NCBI RefSeq assembly: GCF_910596095.1
Contig: NC_056534.1
Coordinates: forward strand, 37,185,588 to 37,249,587
DNA: 64,000 nt
From: Thunnus maccoyii
Taxonomy: Eukaryota; Chordata; Actinopteri; Scombriformes; Scombridae
Reading direction: 5' to 3'
The translations under genes and the position numbers were made by a program. Below are positions 40,644 to 52,949 of this stretch, piece by piece. Each line of letters starts with the position of its first letter. Position 1 is the stretch's first letter. Under the pieces are notes generated by a model. It saw only the letters and a list, made by a program, of their open reading frames with translations. It did no database searches and was not told where the DNA came from.

Positions 40644-41625
40644 ATCTATGCCCTCGGGGTAGTGGCATGCTGCTAAAGGGCTAGTGTACGGACACTGGGG
40701 TGTGTGTGTATGTCAGGTCTCCGAGGTCCTTTTCTCTGTCTGTCTAATCCAAATCCACTCTCTGAGGTGCTGCGTTGGCATCAGTACATCATCTCAGTGC
40801 ACTGCCAGGGTCTGTTGGTTCGCCATAGGATCTCTGATACCTTTGTTTCCTGTCTCATACATTTCTGTGTGTGATCCAGCATTTTATTAATGTCATAAAA
40901 GAGGGTTCACAGGTTTAGAGGGAGATTGACATCGCTGCTCCAGTGAAAATGTTTCAATGAATAATGAAGCAGGTACGGGCTCTTTTCTTTGTCCTTTTCA
41001 TATCTTTTTCTTGCTTTGTGAGACTCGTTCAGGCAAAAAAAAAAAAAAAAAAATCATGTTAACGCATAGCATGTGAGGTATGATGCAATATATGGGCCTA
41101 GAGAATATTTTGTGTGTGTCTGTTTGTGCGTATGTGTCTGCATACAAACGCCTGTGTTAATCCCAGTCTCTCCCAGCATCTGGAGCCTTGACACAGTTTA
41201 AAGGGCTGGCTGTGTCCGCACAGAGCTGGGCCAGTGCTCACAAACACACACACACACACACACATGTACACACACTCACGCAGCTATCTAGGGCACCAGA
41301 AGGCCCAGGCAACGCCAAGGCAGAGGCTGCCCACTTTGGCATGGCGAGGTGGGGCTGCGCTGGCGCTTTGGGGGAGAGAGAAATGGCAAGGGTGTATGTG
41401 GGAGGGACGAGGAGAGAGGAATTGGGGGGAGGGAAGATGGGTGGGGATGAGGTAAATGTGTGTGTGTGTTTGTGTGCATGTGTGTGTAGATCGAGGGGGG
41501 GGGGCACCTGGCATGTGATAATAACCCTGGGAAAACGCCCATTCCCTCTGAAGAGGAAGGTGCAGAGGGAGGAGGGGGTGTCAGCTGTGTGTGTGAGAAA
41601 GACAGAATGAAATGCAGACAGGGAG

Positions 41626-41627
<2 letters not shown>

Positions 41628-41683
<56 letters not shown>
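41628..41683. repeat. (GT)28 microsatellite
   Basis: 56 nt of pure GT. Confidence 0.97.
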
Positions 41684-41686
<3 letters not shown>

Positions 41687-42456
41687 GGTGTTGAACACAC
41701 TAACTCCAGTCTTGGAGCGGCCCTGGTGCTCTTATGCTAATGTTGTTTCTATCATAGGTTGGAGGACAGGTGCTACTTTTTATCCACAGCTTGGCATAGA
41801 AGAAGAAAAAGACTCTCACTCTCTTCTTCTCTTGTGCCTATCCCTAAAATACCTCTCGACCTTTCCCCCACATGTCCAATAATAATCTCGGGAAAGTTTT
41901 CTCAAACACATGGGTGCGTACGCACAGACGACAGACAGGGTACTCTCACTCTCTCTTGATGCCGTCTCCATCCCCCTAAAAACACCCCCCACACCCCCAT
42001 GCTATCTCCTCTTCTCTACGTAGCACCACAGATGCCCATGTTGCCCTGCAACAGCTGTCTCACCATGTGCCCTACCAAGTGTTGCCACCCAATGGAGGGG
42101 AGAGGAAGTGAGGAGGAGGGAGGATTTGGGTGGGGAGGGGAGGGAAGGTGCTGAATTTGGATGGGAGGGACAGGGTCATGAATATTAATATTTTTGTGTC
42201 CTTTTTAGAAAAGGAGCTGTTGTGGTGAATATGGCAACGTATCTTGCTTTGTCTTGATTATCAATGTATAATCATCATTTTCACCGCATCCTCACTCACT
42301 CAGTGTTTCTGTCTCTATCTTCCTATCTCTGTCTCTCTCTCATTTCTCATTTGGTTCTGGATTTGGTGGAGGTGATGGCCAGCGCCCATGTCCCCCCCCC
42401 ACCCCCCCATCCCACCCCCAGCCCCCCGTCACAGGAGAGCGGAGAAGGAGGGAACG

Positions 42457-42515
42457 CCAATCGGAGGGCGTCCGCTTATTGGTGCAGCAGGTTAACGACA
42501 CCTTGGGTGACCAAT
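42457..42515. promoter_or_regulatory. Cluster of three CCAAT boxes
   Basis: CCAAT at 42457-42461, the reverse form ATTGG at 42478-42482 and CCAAT at 42511-42515 lie within 60 bp of GC-richer sequence, in the middle of the desert. CCAAT boxes bind NF-Y. Confidence 0.4.
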
Positions 42516-44134
42516 AGCCAGAAGAGGGATGCATAGTAACAGCGGGGCATGGAGAGAGGGTATTTTCAAATGCAAACACTGGTCCAACAAGTCAGGTGCA
42601 GGATCCAGACTCGATCCAGTGACAGAACAAAATGGAGGGCAGGCATGGTATGCCGCCATTTTGGGGAAAATATTTTGAGTATGCATGCCATGTCTCCTAA
42701 TTAAGTAGAATAAACATTTCGGACTGCAGTGCAAAAGCTGATGCACCAAAATGACCCCGAGCATTAGTGTCTGTTTGCTAAAAATTCTCAATAGCACTCA
42801 GTTAATGAATAATGAACTGTATATTTGTGGCTTTTGAGAATACAAAGTGATTCAAAGGTGCCACAGTCACTACTAAGCCACTTTAAACACTCTGCAAATT
42901 ACCGAAGATTTATTTACAGACAGACATCTGTGCTCACAGAGAAATAAAGCCGTACCTGTGACTTTCAATTTTCATTTGAAATTGGTAAAGTAAAGCAATG
43001 AGGCTTAAAGATGCCAGGACAGATGGATCCGGGTGTAGAGACCCATCTTCCCCTGTGGTCTTCCTCCATGCTAAATGAATGTAGTTGAGAGCTTAAGATA
43101 CCCAATAAAAGAAAACTAATAAAAAAGTGTAGGAAAAAAGTATGAGAGGAGTTGTGAGCAAGTGTGGCACAGCACCCTCCTTGTGTATTTGTTCATTTAA
43201 TTTTGAAGGGATGAAAGCAGACAGGCATAAAGAGGGGCAGACGTAGAGAGATCACAGCGTCGTGTACCGTATTGGTGGGTAGTGTGCCACACAGTCTGCC
43301 TCCTAAAGCAATAAATCTGAAACAGCATAATAGATAAACGCAATTCAGAACACAAAATACCCTGCGAGGGAAAACTAATAAAAAACCGAGTGATTAAGTG
43401 GAATCAGAGCTCTTAGGCAGTATCTGGAGATGGGGGCTGTCGCCATACAAAGACCAGAGCGGGCCAACACAACAGATGAGAGAGCATAGGGACGGGGGGC
43501 CGAGAAAACGAGGGCTAAAAGCAGAGGGAACGAGAGACAGATGATGGAGGCGAGGAAAGGAGAGATGGAGGAGAGAGAGAGAGAGAAAGTGAGGGATGGA
43601 TGGGGCAGCAGATCAGAGGGAGCCTCTAGTGTGTCTTGCTCTCCCTTTAAAGAAGAGCCAGGAAAACAGATTAGGAGTCCTCTTTTCTCCTGGGGGAGCA
43701 CGCACACACACACACACATAAACGCACACACACACATACACACACACAGCCTCCATTCAGCCGCCCTCCTCCTCCTCCTCTTCACACAAACATAAAACTA
43801 ACTAATTCTAACTTTTACACTGCTCCCGCACTGACCTGCCCAGCCCAGAACAAATCCACTCGGAGCTGAGGCCGTCCCAGCTCACAGGATGGGTGGAGAC
43901 ACGGAGGCACAATGACAGCCAGTGTGTGCTGTCGGTTCAGGTGACCTCACGTCAGGTCACGTTTGCTAACTGTTTATGACACAAAGAGGAGTGATGTGAG
44001 GGAGTATCTGCCTGCTTCATTTACACAGATACAGGCGGGAGTGTGTCATTGTGTCCTTGATAGGAGGTCGTTTAGTCCTGTTTAAACAGCATTCAATTAT
44101 AATAATAATAATGATAATAATAATTATGATGATA

Positions 44135-44405
44135 GGGTTGCAACTAACAATTCTTTTTATTGTCAATTAATGCGACCACTATTTCCTCTGAAATGTCAAA
44201 AAATTGAAAAAAATGAGCATCAAAATTTCTCAGAAGCCAATATAATGTCTTCAAATATATTTTAAAGATATTTCATTTCATTATTATTAAGAGACAAACT
44301 CTCACATTTGAGAAGATGGGAGCAGCAAATGTTTTCACTTGAAAAATGATTTTAACAATTAATCAGTTATCAAAATAGTTATAAAAAATCCAAAAAATGT
44401 ATGTC
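44135..44405. repeat. Dispersed repeat family C copy
   Basis: It begins 'gggttgcaactaacaattct', contains 'tcacatttgagaagatggga' and ends 'atcagttatcaaaatagtta'. This is the forward arrangement of family C. Confidence 0.6.
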
Positions 44406-44507
44406 AGTTCATCTCTAAATAATAATAATATAGTTGTTAGTGATCCATGTTTTTTTCTGATACAAAATATCTGATTTTAAAACTGCACTCATGCTTTATC
44501 AGTTTAA

Positions 44508-44509
<2 letters not shown>

Positions 44510-44545
<36 letters not shown>
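44510..44545. repeat. (GT)18 microsatellite
   Basis: Uninterrupted GT dinucleotides. Confidence 0.95.
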
Positions 44546-44548
<3 letters not shown>

Positions 44549-47500
44549 CAAACCTGAGCCCAATGTTAGCCATTGATAAACCACCATCTGAAACACAAAG
44601 ACAGTGTAATAGTGACGCATTACACGCTCACCACAGTGTAAATTCTCAGAAAGGTGAGGTCTCTCTTCAGATAGACAAACGGCTCATCGCACTCCTCACC
44701 TCACCAGCTCTCACTGCCAAACGTCCGGCTGTGTGCAGTTAAATGTGTAGTAAGATTTTAAGTAAAATTAGCAGTAAAATCATGGTGAAAACACCGTATC
44801 ACAAGTAAAAATGTACTTAAAATATCAAAAGCAGAGCTACTCATTAAGCAGAAGAAAGGCCTCTATCAGTGTTATATTAATACATATTATATGAATGGAT
44901 TATTATTACAGATGCATTCACACATAAACAGTATTTTAATGTCACAGCTGGTGGAAGCAGAGCTCATTTTAACTTCTTTATATACTGTTGGCTTATTTAA
45001 TCTAAAACAGTTTTGCATCAATTCATAAAATAACGCACGATTATAGCTGTCAAATGAGTGTAAATATAAAGTAGAAATAAGATGGAAATACTCAGGTAAG
45101 TGTTTGGAGAGCAGCACTTGACTAGGATGTGTGCAAATGAATAGTGAATTGTGTGAATTAATTTTTTTCTTACATTTTCAGACCAATAATTTACAAAACA
45201 CATTGAATTTATATAAAGGAAACTCAACATTTTCTTCTTCTTCCATTCAGCATGTTTTTGAGTGACCCTCTCATTTATAATCCTTCATATCATTTCCTTT
45301 TTGAAATAATGCATTTATCAGAGCATGTGTGTGTGTGTGTGTGGGGCAATAAGGCTTATAAGGTTCAGCTCTCGGACCATCTTCTGTCTCTCTCTGCTGT
45401 CAACTGGTGAATAAAATGCCAATAAATATCAATCTAAAAAAAAACAACTTTTACTCACATCCTTTTTTTTTTTTGGCTTCAGCAGATGATTTCAGCATCA
45501 CTCGGGGTAATTTTAGAAGCTGTTTGATAAACTGAAACATTTATAAGACCTATACTGTATTATTATTCACGCCTGCAGTATGTGAGAAGTCTCCTTGAGG
45601 AAACTGCGGCTGCTTCAGAATGTTTAGGTTAAAAAGTCTCCATGACTCTGTAGTGGGAATGTGCTCGGCTGGCAGCGGCAATGTGAAAATACTCCACCCT
45701 CCATCCCATTCTCCTGTGCCAGGGCCGGGCATTCCTCACCCTCCAAAGGCCGGTTAGTGCCCACTCTTTTTCTCTTTCTTTCTGTCTGTGTTGCACACAA
45801 ACACACAGAGACTTACTCTTTTTTTGTCCCTATGCAACTACTCCAAACTATTTCCTCCCTTCCCTCCTTCCTTCCTTCCTTCCATCATTCATTCCTTCCT
45901 TCATTCATTGCCACATACATTTCTTAATTTCTTCCTTGCAGCCATCTCCACTCCCTTCTTTCCTTGCATCTTTTTTTTTTTTCTCCCCCTTTCACAACCC
46001 TCCATCTCCATCGCTCTGTCTCTCTCTCTCTCTCAGCTGCTCTCTCATTTGGGTTTATTTGCATGGCAGAGCGTAAAGGATGCACACAGTGTGAGCAGGG
46101 CCAGCAGAGCCCTCCTGTGTCCATCCAGGCCAGGGCTGAGATTTGTAATGCTAGACAACACTCGGCAATGCTGGGATAAAACCTCGGCTCACCGCAGACA
46201 AAAAGAGCCTTGTTTTTTCCTCCTTTCCGCCTCTTATTGCACTTCTCGCATGGAGACGCAGAATTCTCAAGGACATTTCTTCCAGCCGGGGAGAGGAATG
46301 AAGATTGTAGACAGGAAAAATAGTACCATCGGAGTTTGATATATGGTCTGGTGTAGAGTATATTTTGTATAAGGCCAAGCAAGGATTGAAGTTTCCCCTT
46401 CACTTCAGTGCAGCAGAGGGCAGTGAGAGCAGGCTGGGAGTAGATGTCAGCAGTGCTGCAGCCAGGAGTCAGTGTGAGGTGCTTTAATGGGGACTGAGGC
46501 CTTTGCTTTTTTTTATTTGTGTTGTGTGTCTACTTCTGTAAATAAAGGCTGCTGCTGGCACTGTTATGAATCTAACATTTGGCTGATCAGTCAGGAATAT
46601 AGTTACTCCGTACTCTTCCATGCTTTTCTTTATTTCTTACATCTGTTCGTCACTTCGTAGCTGCTGTTTGTGACTTTTCTAATTGATAGTTTGTGTGATC
46701 TTAAAGGCCACGTGTCTTTGTAACCGTACATCTGCAAATAGAATATTCACATTTTGTAAAAAAAAAAAGAACTGTTAGCTATCATTTTTGCACTGCTTTC
46801 TCCTGGTTTTTTTTTAGATGGCAGTCAGATGTAGTAACTGTTTCACCCAGGTTTTTTTTTAGCTCTTCTTTTGTTATTTTGTCCTTGCTTCACCCTGACT
46901 TATATTGCTTCAGTTCACTGTCACCACCGTCTTTTGTAATGATAAATTATTTCATTTTAGATACAAATCATACTGTTGAGATTCTGGTTTTAGGACCGAG
47001 AAGGGAACAACCTTTCAATTTTGTGCTGATTCTTACTCCATATTCAGGGGCTTAACCGATCAGTTTGATTGATTTCTGAGTTGCTCAGAAGCCAGATTGT
47101 TCCCACAGCAAGCTAAAAACGACCTTATATTGTTATCTTTATTATACATCATAATATTCAATATTGATTAAATATGTACCTGTTGATTGTTAACTCTGCA
47201 ATCTTACAAACTCTTTTTTTTCAGGCCTGTACCTTGTTCCTCTGTTCCTCTAAACTCATAAACAAGCTGTCGATGCCAAGTCTTTCTTTGATAAGTGAAT
47301 ATTTATCTGCTGCACTTTACCTTAATACCATCCAGAAAGCACTGCCTCCTCTCTGATAATTAGTCTCAACAAGTCAATCATGGTCTGGAGTTATTTTCCA
47401 GCTTTGTAATTTTCAGGAGGAGGAAAAAAAAAAACAACTTCTCCTCTGATTCATTTTGGGGTTTTACAGACAAGCGTTTAGGACTTAGAAAAAGTCCCTC

Positions 47501-49283
47501 CATGTTGTCTGAACTTTGCCTGCCTGATCCCACAACGTGCCCTTCTCTTCTCACAGTGAGGTTTAGGGAACTTATTGCCCACATAATGCTGGGTCTTAAA
47601 ACAGCGTGGTATCAGAGCCATTGTGGTCTGGGGTAATGGCTGGTTTAGGGGGCTGCGGTGAGACTCGCTGCTCAGGGCTTTCATTAACCCAAAGCTCAGC
47701 CTAATTGACGCTTATAGGTTGCCTTACATGATTAGAGCCAATACAGGCCAACACGTTTCCTACACTTTGTTTTTCTGCTTTTGGAACATATCAATATGGT
47801 ATTTTGGAGTTTTTGTTTTTAGTTTAACATTTTATATTTTCTTCCAAAAGGAATAAAACATATCAACTTTCCAGTGACTCCTTTTTTATTTTGCTTTAAT
47901 GATATGAATCAAGAGCTTATGACAAAATAATTGGGAGTTTTTTTATTATTATTATCATTATTATTATTGTGTTCTCTGTCGCCACAAAACACAACATACA
48001 GTTGGTTGTGATGTTTTTTGGGGAGATCAAGTAAAAATGAGACCAGCAGACCTCATTATTTTCATCCACAATCATTTTTAAGAAAAACATGAGAATTGTT
48101 GCCTAATTGAAACGAGGTCAACTGCTAAACATATGGTGCATTAGCATCAGGACGATGCAGTATAAATTATTATCTGAGACACATTAATAGACAAATGTAA
48201 GTGTTTGTCCTCAATTTGACATAAATGATTCAGTGTGCAGATTTCCAATGAACTAACTGGATTCTTTTTCTATTAATTCTTTTCTTTTTTTTGCGAAAGT
48301 TCGTCCAGTTTTTACAGTTTTTTGCAGTTTTTACAGTTGAAACCTGTTTGATCAAGTTTTTGGTCCAAACTTTAATGACTGTTGCAGCTGCACGAGACAC
48401 ATACAGACAGATGATGTTTGATTGTGTGTTAAATTGTTATTTTACTGGTCAAACACCTTCAGTCCAGCTGTAATTCTGTTCTGAATGAGATTATTTCTTG
48501 TCATGAATTGAACTTATTAATGAACTCAACCTGATAAAAGTGCGTTTTTTTTAATAATTGCGTGTGTTTTTATCTTCTTTTAAATTTCAGAATAATTTCA
48601 CCACAGATGTCTTCTGCAGGTCAACGCGCCAATAAAACACTGAACAACAATTCTTCATTCGTGCAGCTTTTAGATTTAATATGATGGAAAATTCATAAAA
48701 AAATAAGTTTTCTTGAGAAAGTTTCGCATTTCACCTTAATGTTGGTCAAATGAAACACCTTCCTGCTGCTCATCTATTAACACGCTGCAAACACAGCTGC
48801 GGATTTTGCTCGATTTTATTTTCTTTTTTTTTTAGAAAGACTGTTTTTTACCTGAAGCTCGTAAAGAAATGAAAGAGCTCTGTCGGGGCCTGCTGCAACT
48901 CTCACACCACAGATAGTCGTGCTGAGCGAACAGTGAGGTCGAACTGCACAACATGTTCTTTGTAGATTAATTAAGAGTTTAGAGGAGAAAAAAATCGTGT
49001 CGTGGGATTATTTGGGTTTAGAGGCACACTTTGGTGTTTTTCCAATCAACTCCAAACAGGCCGCCGGGCATGAACGAGCTTCCCAGTCATCAGCATCTGG
49101 AAAAAGACAGCAGAGTTAATAATCCCATCAAAAATCACAAAGCAAATATTTAAGAAGGTCAAATATATATATACATATAAATATAATGAGAAAATGATAC
49201 AGCCGCTCGAGGCTGATACGTCATTCAACCAATACATCATCACACCGTGTAGAATTATGAATTAGGCGGCATTTCATCGCATC

Positions 49284-49396
49284 ATTATTATTATTATTAT
49301 TGTTATTATTATTATTATTGTTATTATTATTGTAGTTGTTATTGTTATTATTGTTGTTGTTGTTGTTGTTGCTGTTGTTGCTGTTGTTGTTGTTTC
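49284..49396. repeat. (TTA/TTG)n compound trinucleotide repeat
   Basis: 113 nt of ATT units shade into GTT and GCT units, as expected of a decaying trinucleotide microsatellite. Confidence 0.95.
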
Positions 49397-51290
49397 TATC
49401 GGTGTTTTTGATGATGATGCTGTTGTTATTTTTTGTTTACTGATATTGATTTGAATCCATGTTCAGGCCTTTTCATGACTGTAATAACCTGCAGACACCG
49501 GTAACTGTCTCTACAGCGACCTGTTTATGATTTCATTTACACAGAAATTCTTACAATTTTTCGTCTTGAAAATTATTGTATCAATATTTTTAAGAATGAA
49601 AAACAAAAATCACATTTTTAATTTTTTTTTTTTTTTTTTTTGCAAAATGTCACAAAAATAGACAATCATGCACGTGCATATATGGCCTTTTTTCACATTT
49701 TTCCCACGATAATGAAATTGATTGATTGATAAAAATTTGAAAATACGAATTTTGATGATCGAAATCTGAGAATAAAATCTCTGAGTTTACCGCCAAAACT
49801 GACCAATGAGTGTTAATGAGTCGAGGTGACTTGTTGACTTCAGTCATCAGCCTAAACAGCAGAATGATTTCCATGCAGGAAGTTTGTGTTTATCTAAATG
49901 TTAAATAACATTAAAACAACGAGTCCAACATAAACGATGAATGATGTCTGTGTGCTGTTGAGTGAAATGATTCATCGCGGCCTCCGTTACCTCAAAAGAT
50001 TCAACAACGCCAGAAAAAACCCATCACGTCAGCCACCACAGAAACCACTGTCGACTTACAAAGAATAATCCAAATTAGGCTGAAACAAACACTTAAACCG
50101 CAAATTCAATTACAGATGAATTATTGATGTGGCCAAATGTGTGGGGAGGTCAACTTTTAATTATTGATAAGCCGTCATGTTGGAGGAATTTGTCATCAGA
50201 CGTCTGATTTCAAACAGGACGGATAACGACACACGCACAACTGAGAACAGAGAGAGACTCAGAGCTGCTTGATCCAGACAATAAGAATCAACACATTTAC
50301 TAACAATAAAAAGATTTATTATTAAAACTGGGTGTTGATTATTTTCTTTAGCAAAGCCTGAAATTTGAAAATTCCTGTTTTTCTGAGAGCAGCTTTAATT
50401 TCCACTCAAATCAGTGAATAACAAGACAAGAAAGGATTTTAAAAAACTGCTTTTTAGTTCTTTTAATTTGACAAGTTTTATATCTACACCAAGTTTTAAA
50501 GATCTCATGTTTTCCTGTTTATTTTGATGAAGGCCACGTGGTGCCCTTCTGGCCAACATTGGATCCAGTTTTTAAAATATTAAAATGAATAAACTCTCTG
50601 AACGTCACAGCAGCACATTTACAGATCACTTAGTTCAATCTGAAACTCCTCTGACGTCCTGAACTTCTCTTTGGCCTTTTTTTTCCTGAAATAATCAGTG
50701 AGCATGTCCACATGTGTTTTACTCTTGTCTCTCTGGTGTCTTGGACGGATCCGTTGGTCCTGGCTGCTGTTGAGTCCCCCCCGAACTAAAAGCACTTTCT
50801 TTACTGAATAAAGCCTTTTGTGTTCTGGAGTTATTTCCCCAATGTCAGATCTTTTATGGCTTACATTATCTCTGCGCTCTATAAAATCTCAGTCACATTT
50901 AATCCTGTTGCTTCACTGCGTCATTCTGTTGGGACGACAGTAAATCTGCGTTAGTGAGGTGTTTCTTAAAGTTAAAGCTTGCAAAATGCCATCGCTGCCA
51001 TCACAACTGCCACGATTATGATTTACAATATGAACAGAATAATCAACCTGGTGCGTTTGTCATAATCCTAACAATCCAAACATATGGAAAGTCCTTCAAA
51101 AACCATCTGAAGCTGCTCAGATCCACTAAATGTTTGTAGATATTTTGGTCACTTCGATCAGCTGCATGGAAACTGAGAGATTACTTGTTCTAAGTGACTC
51201 CTTTAAATGAAACTCATGACCTTTTTGTTGCTCGAGCTCGGCTCCAGGTTTTGACATTTAAAAAAACTACCTAAATCAAACTCGGAGCAG

Positions 51291-51973
51291 AGCTCGGCTC
51301 GGACCCAGCCGTGCTCACACAGTGCCGCTCTCAAACCTACAATACATGCAGGCGGTAGGTAGGAGCCAGTGCAGCCTCTAATCCCCGCCGTCCGTGATTT
51401 AGCCCCTGGTCCTCCTAATGCTCCTAAAGCCCCAGCTGCTCCCCTGGCCGCTCCGCTCTCTCCGCGACAGACTGCACACCGCTCGCTTTATTAATAATTC
51501 ACCTAATAATTCACCAGTTCGACGCTCGCTGCCGGCTGAAGCACCGGCCCCCACCTTCACTGTAAACAACTGCCCTAATTCCCCGTCTATTATTTTCTTG
51601 TGTGTGCGTGTGTGTGTGTGTGTGTGAACAGTGCGCACGCTGGTGAGGTGAGCTATTTAGTGGCTGATATTTTTGGGGAGGGAAGTGTAGGGTATCTGTC
51701 GTCGCTACCGGAGCGCACGAAGAGCTTCCATTTTACGCACCGAGCCGTCCAGAGCCCCGCTGAAACCCGGACCAACTACGTGTCGCTGTGCAGGCATTCT
51801 GCTGTCGGCGAGGCTACAGCGATCTGAAGAAGCACAACGCGAGCTGCTCTTTCATCTCGTCAGCTTTGAGGAGGAGGCGGCGAGGGACCAGGGGTGTCCC
51901 CCCGTTTGTGTGTAACCGTGTGTGTGTGTGAGTGTGTTTGTGCGTCTGTATGTGTGTGTAGAACAAGCGAGAG

Positions 51974-52035
<62 letters not shown>

Positions 52036-52608
52036 CGAGGGTAAAACAGATCGGACGCGCGGCGCAGGAGACAGCCGCTTTTGGACACGTTTTGGAGACA
52101 GAAGCTGCCAGACTGCGAAGGCTACACACGGAAAAAAAAATAATATAAACAAAACTTACTTTGCATCACCTCTCCCGTCCATTAATTTTTTTAAAAATCG
52201 TGTTATTGATATTATATCGCGGGAGTTTTTAAGCGTCTCCCAATCTGCTGGACAAGTTTGGCGGCTGAAGGACGCACCTCGGGACTTTGACGCAGACGTC
52301 TCCCTGACTTCTGGCTGCTGGACATGGGCTCATCTGAGGCCAAACAGCGGTAAACGGAGGGCTCGGCGCTGCTGTCCTCTTTTCCTCCTATCTCTTGCAG
52401 AGTGGACCCACTTTTGAAAGAGCGTGTTTTTTTCTATCTGGGCCTAAGGCTGACTTGTTTAAAGGTCCTTTTTTTTGCTTCCGGCAACAGCGAAGAGACC
52501 AAGTCTTCCTCTCTCAGCCCTCACTCCCTCTCTCACTTTTTTGGAAGCTGAACTTTTAAAGGAAAATGGGGCATTGAGAGGGTTGGCAGATCTCCCCGCG
52601 CTATAATG
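51291..52608 (+). promoter_or_regulatory. CpG-bearing promoter and 5' exon of a + strand gene, probably nfix
   Basis: GC content and CpG rise sharply at about 51.3 kb after long AT-rich DNA. The sequence then runs as an unspliced leader to a donor at 52609 (ATAATG|GTACGTG). The last three bases, 52606-52608, are ATG with A at -3. Joined to either the 59.77-kb exon or an NFI exon starting GAT, the codon after ATG would begin with G, a good start context. Two short upstream frames precede it: nine codons at 52324-52353 and three at 52566-52577. The transcription start is not defined and no TATA box stands out. Human DAND5 is next to NFIX, and some NFI isoforms start M-DEFHPF from such an exon, so nfix is the best guess. 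Confidence 0.5.
51974..52033. repeat. (GA)n microsatellite in the promoter/5' leader
   Basis: About 60 nt of GA with one GC interruption. It would bind GAGA-type factors if it lies upstream of the start, or form a purine-rich leader if transcribed. Confidence 0.95.
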
Positions 52609-52712
52609 GTACGTGCTGTGTAACTCAATAGTTCCCCTCTGTTGGGTCTATAGGGTGAAGTATTGGACTGGGAGTAAACTAAACATTGCGTGTGTTGAAC
52701 TGCATCCCTGCG

Positions 52713-52748
52713 GTTGCCTTTTAGCCTTTTAGCCTTTTAGCCTTTTTC
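52713..52748. repeat. Short tandem 8-mer (TTTTAGCC)
   Basis: TTTTAGCC is repeated three times in a row with partial units on each side, about 110 bp inside the putative first intron. Confidence 0.8.
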
Positions 52749-52840
52749 GTGTCTTTGTAAGAAGATCAACACTTTGTTGGATGCAGGCAGGAGTGTGTGT
52801 GAGGCCACAGATGATGATGATGATGCGCAACACACCTGTG

Positions 52841-52949
<109 letters not shown>

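Larger units (their letters stand above)
34136..44134. other. Intergenic desert, third part
   Basis: No gene is supported in this 10-kb stretch. Microsatellites are dense and several are listed separately. Non-repetitive blocks at about 39960-40200 and 41180-41370 are candidates for conserved regulatory DNA. A CCAAT-box cluster is at 42457-42515. Confidence 0.5.
44406..51290. other. Intergenic desert, fourth part
   Basis: No supported gene. It contains a GT tract (44510-44545), CCTT-type repeats near 45863-45910, a long TTA/TTG tract (49284-49396) and AT-rich sequence. Paired long open frames near 45.8-46.4 kb on both strands are compositional. Confidence 0.5.

Noticed and set aside
41288-41698. 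136-codon minus-strand frame rich in Thr-His and Pro
   Set aside because: It is entirely a CA-repeat and C-rich artefact.
45788-46403. Long overlapping open frames on both strands (183 and 159 codons)
   Set aside because: Both follow a CT-rich block (Leu/Ser/Pro/Phe on one strand, Glu/Arg/Lys on the other). There is no recognisable family and no exon signals.
49284-49396. Regular array-like repeats checked for CRISPR or satellite structure
   Set aside because: It is a trinucleotide microsatellite without spacers. No CRISPR is expected in a vertebrate nuclear genome.
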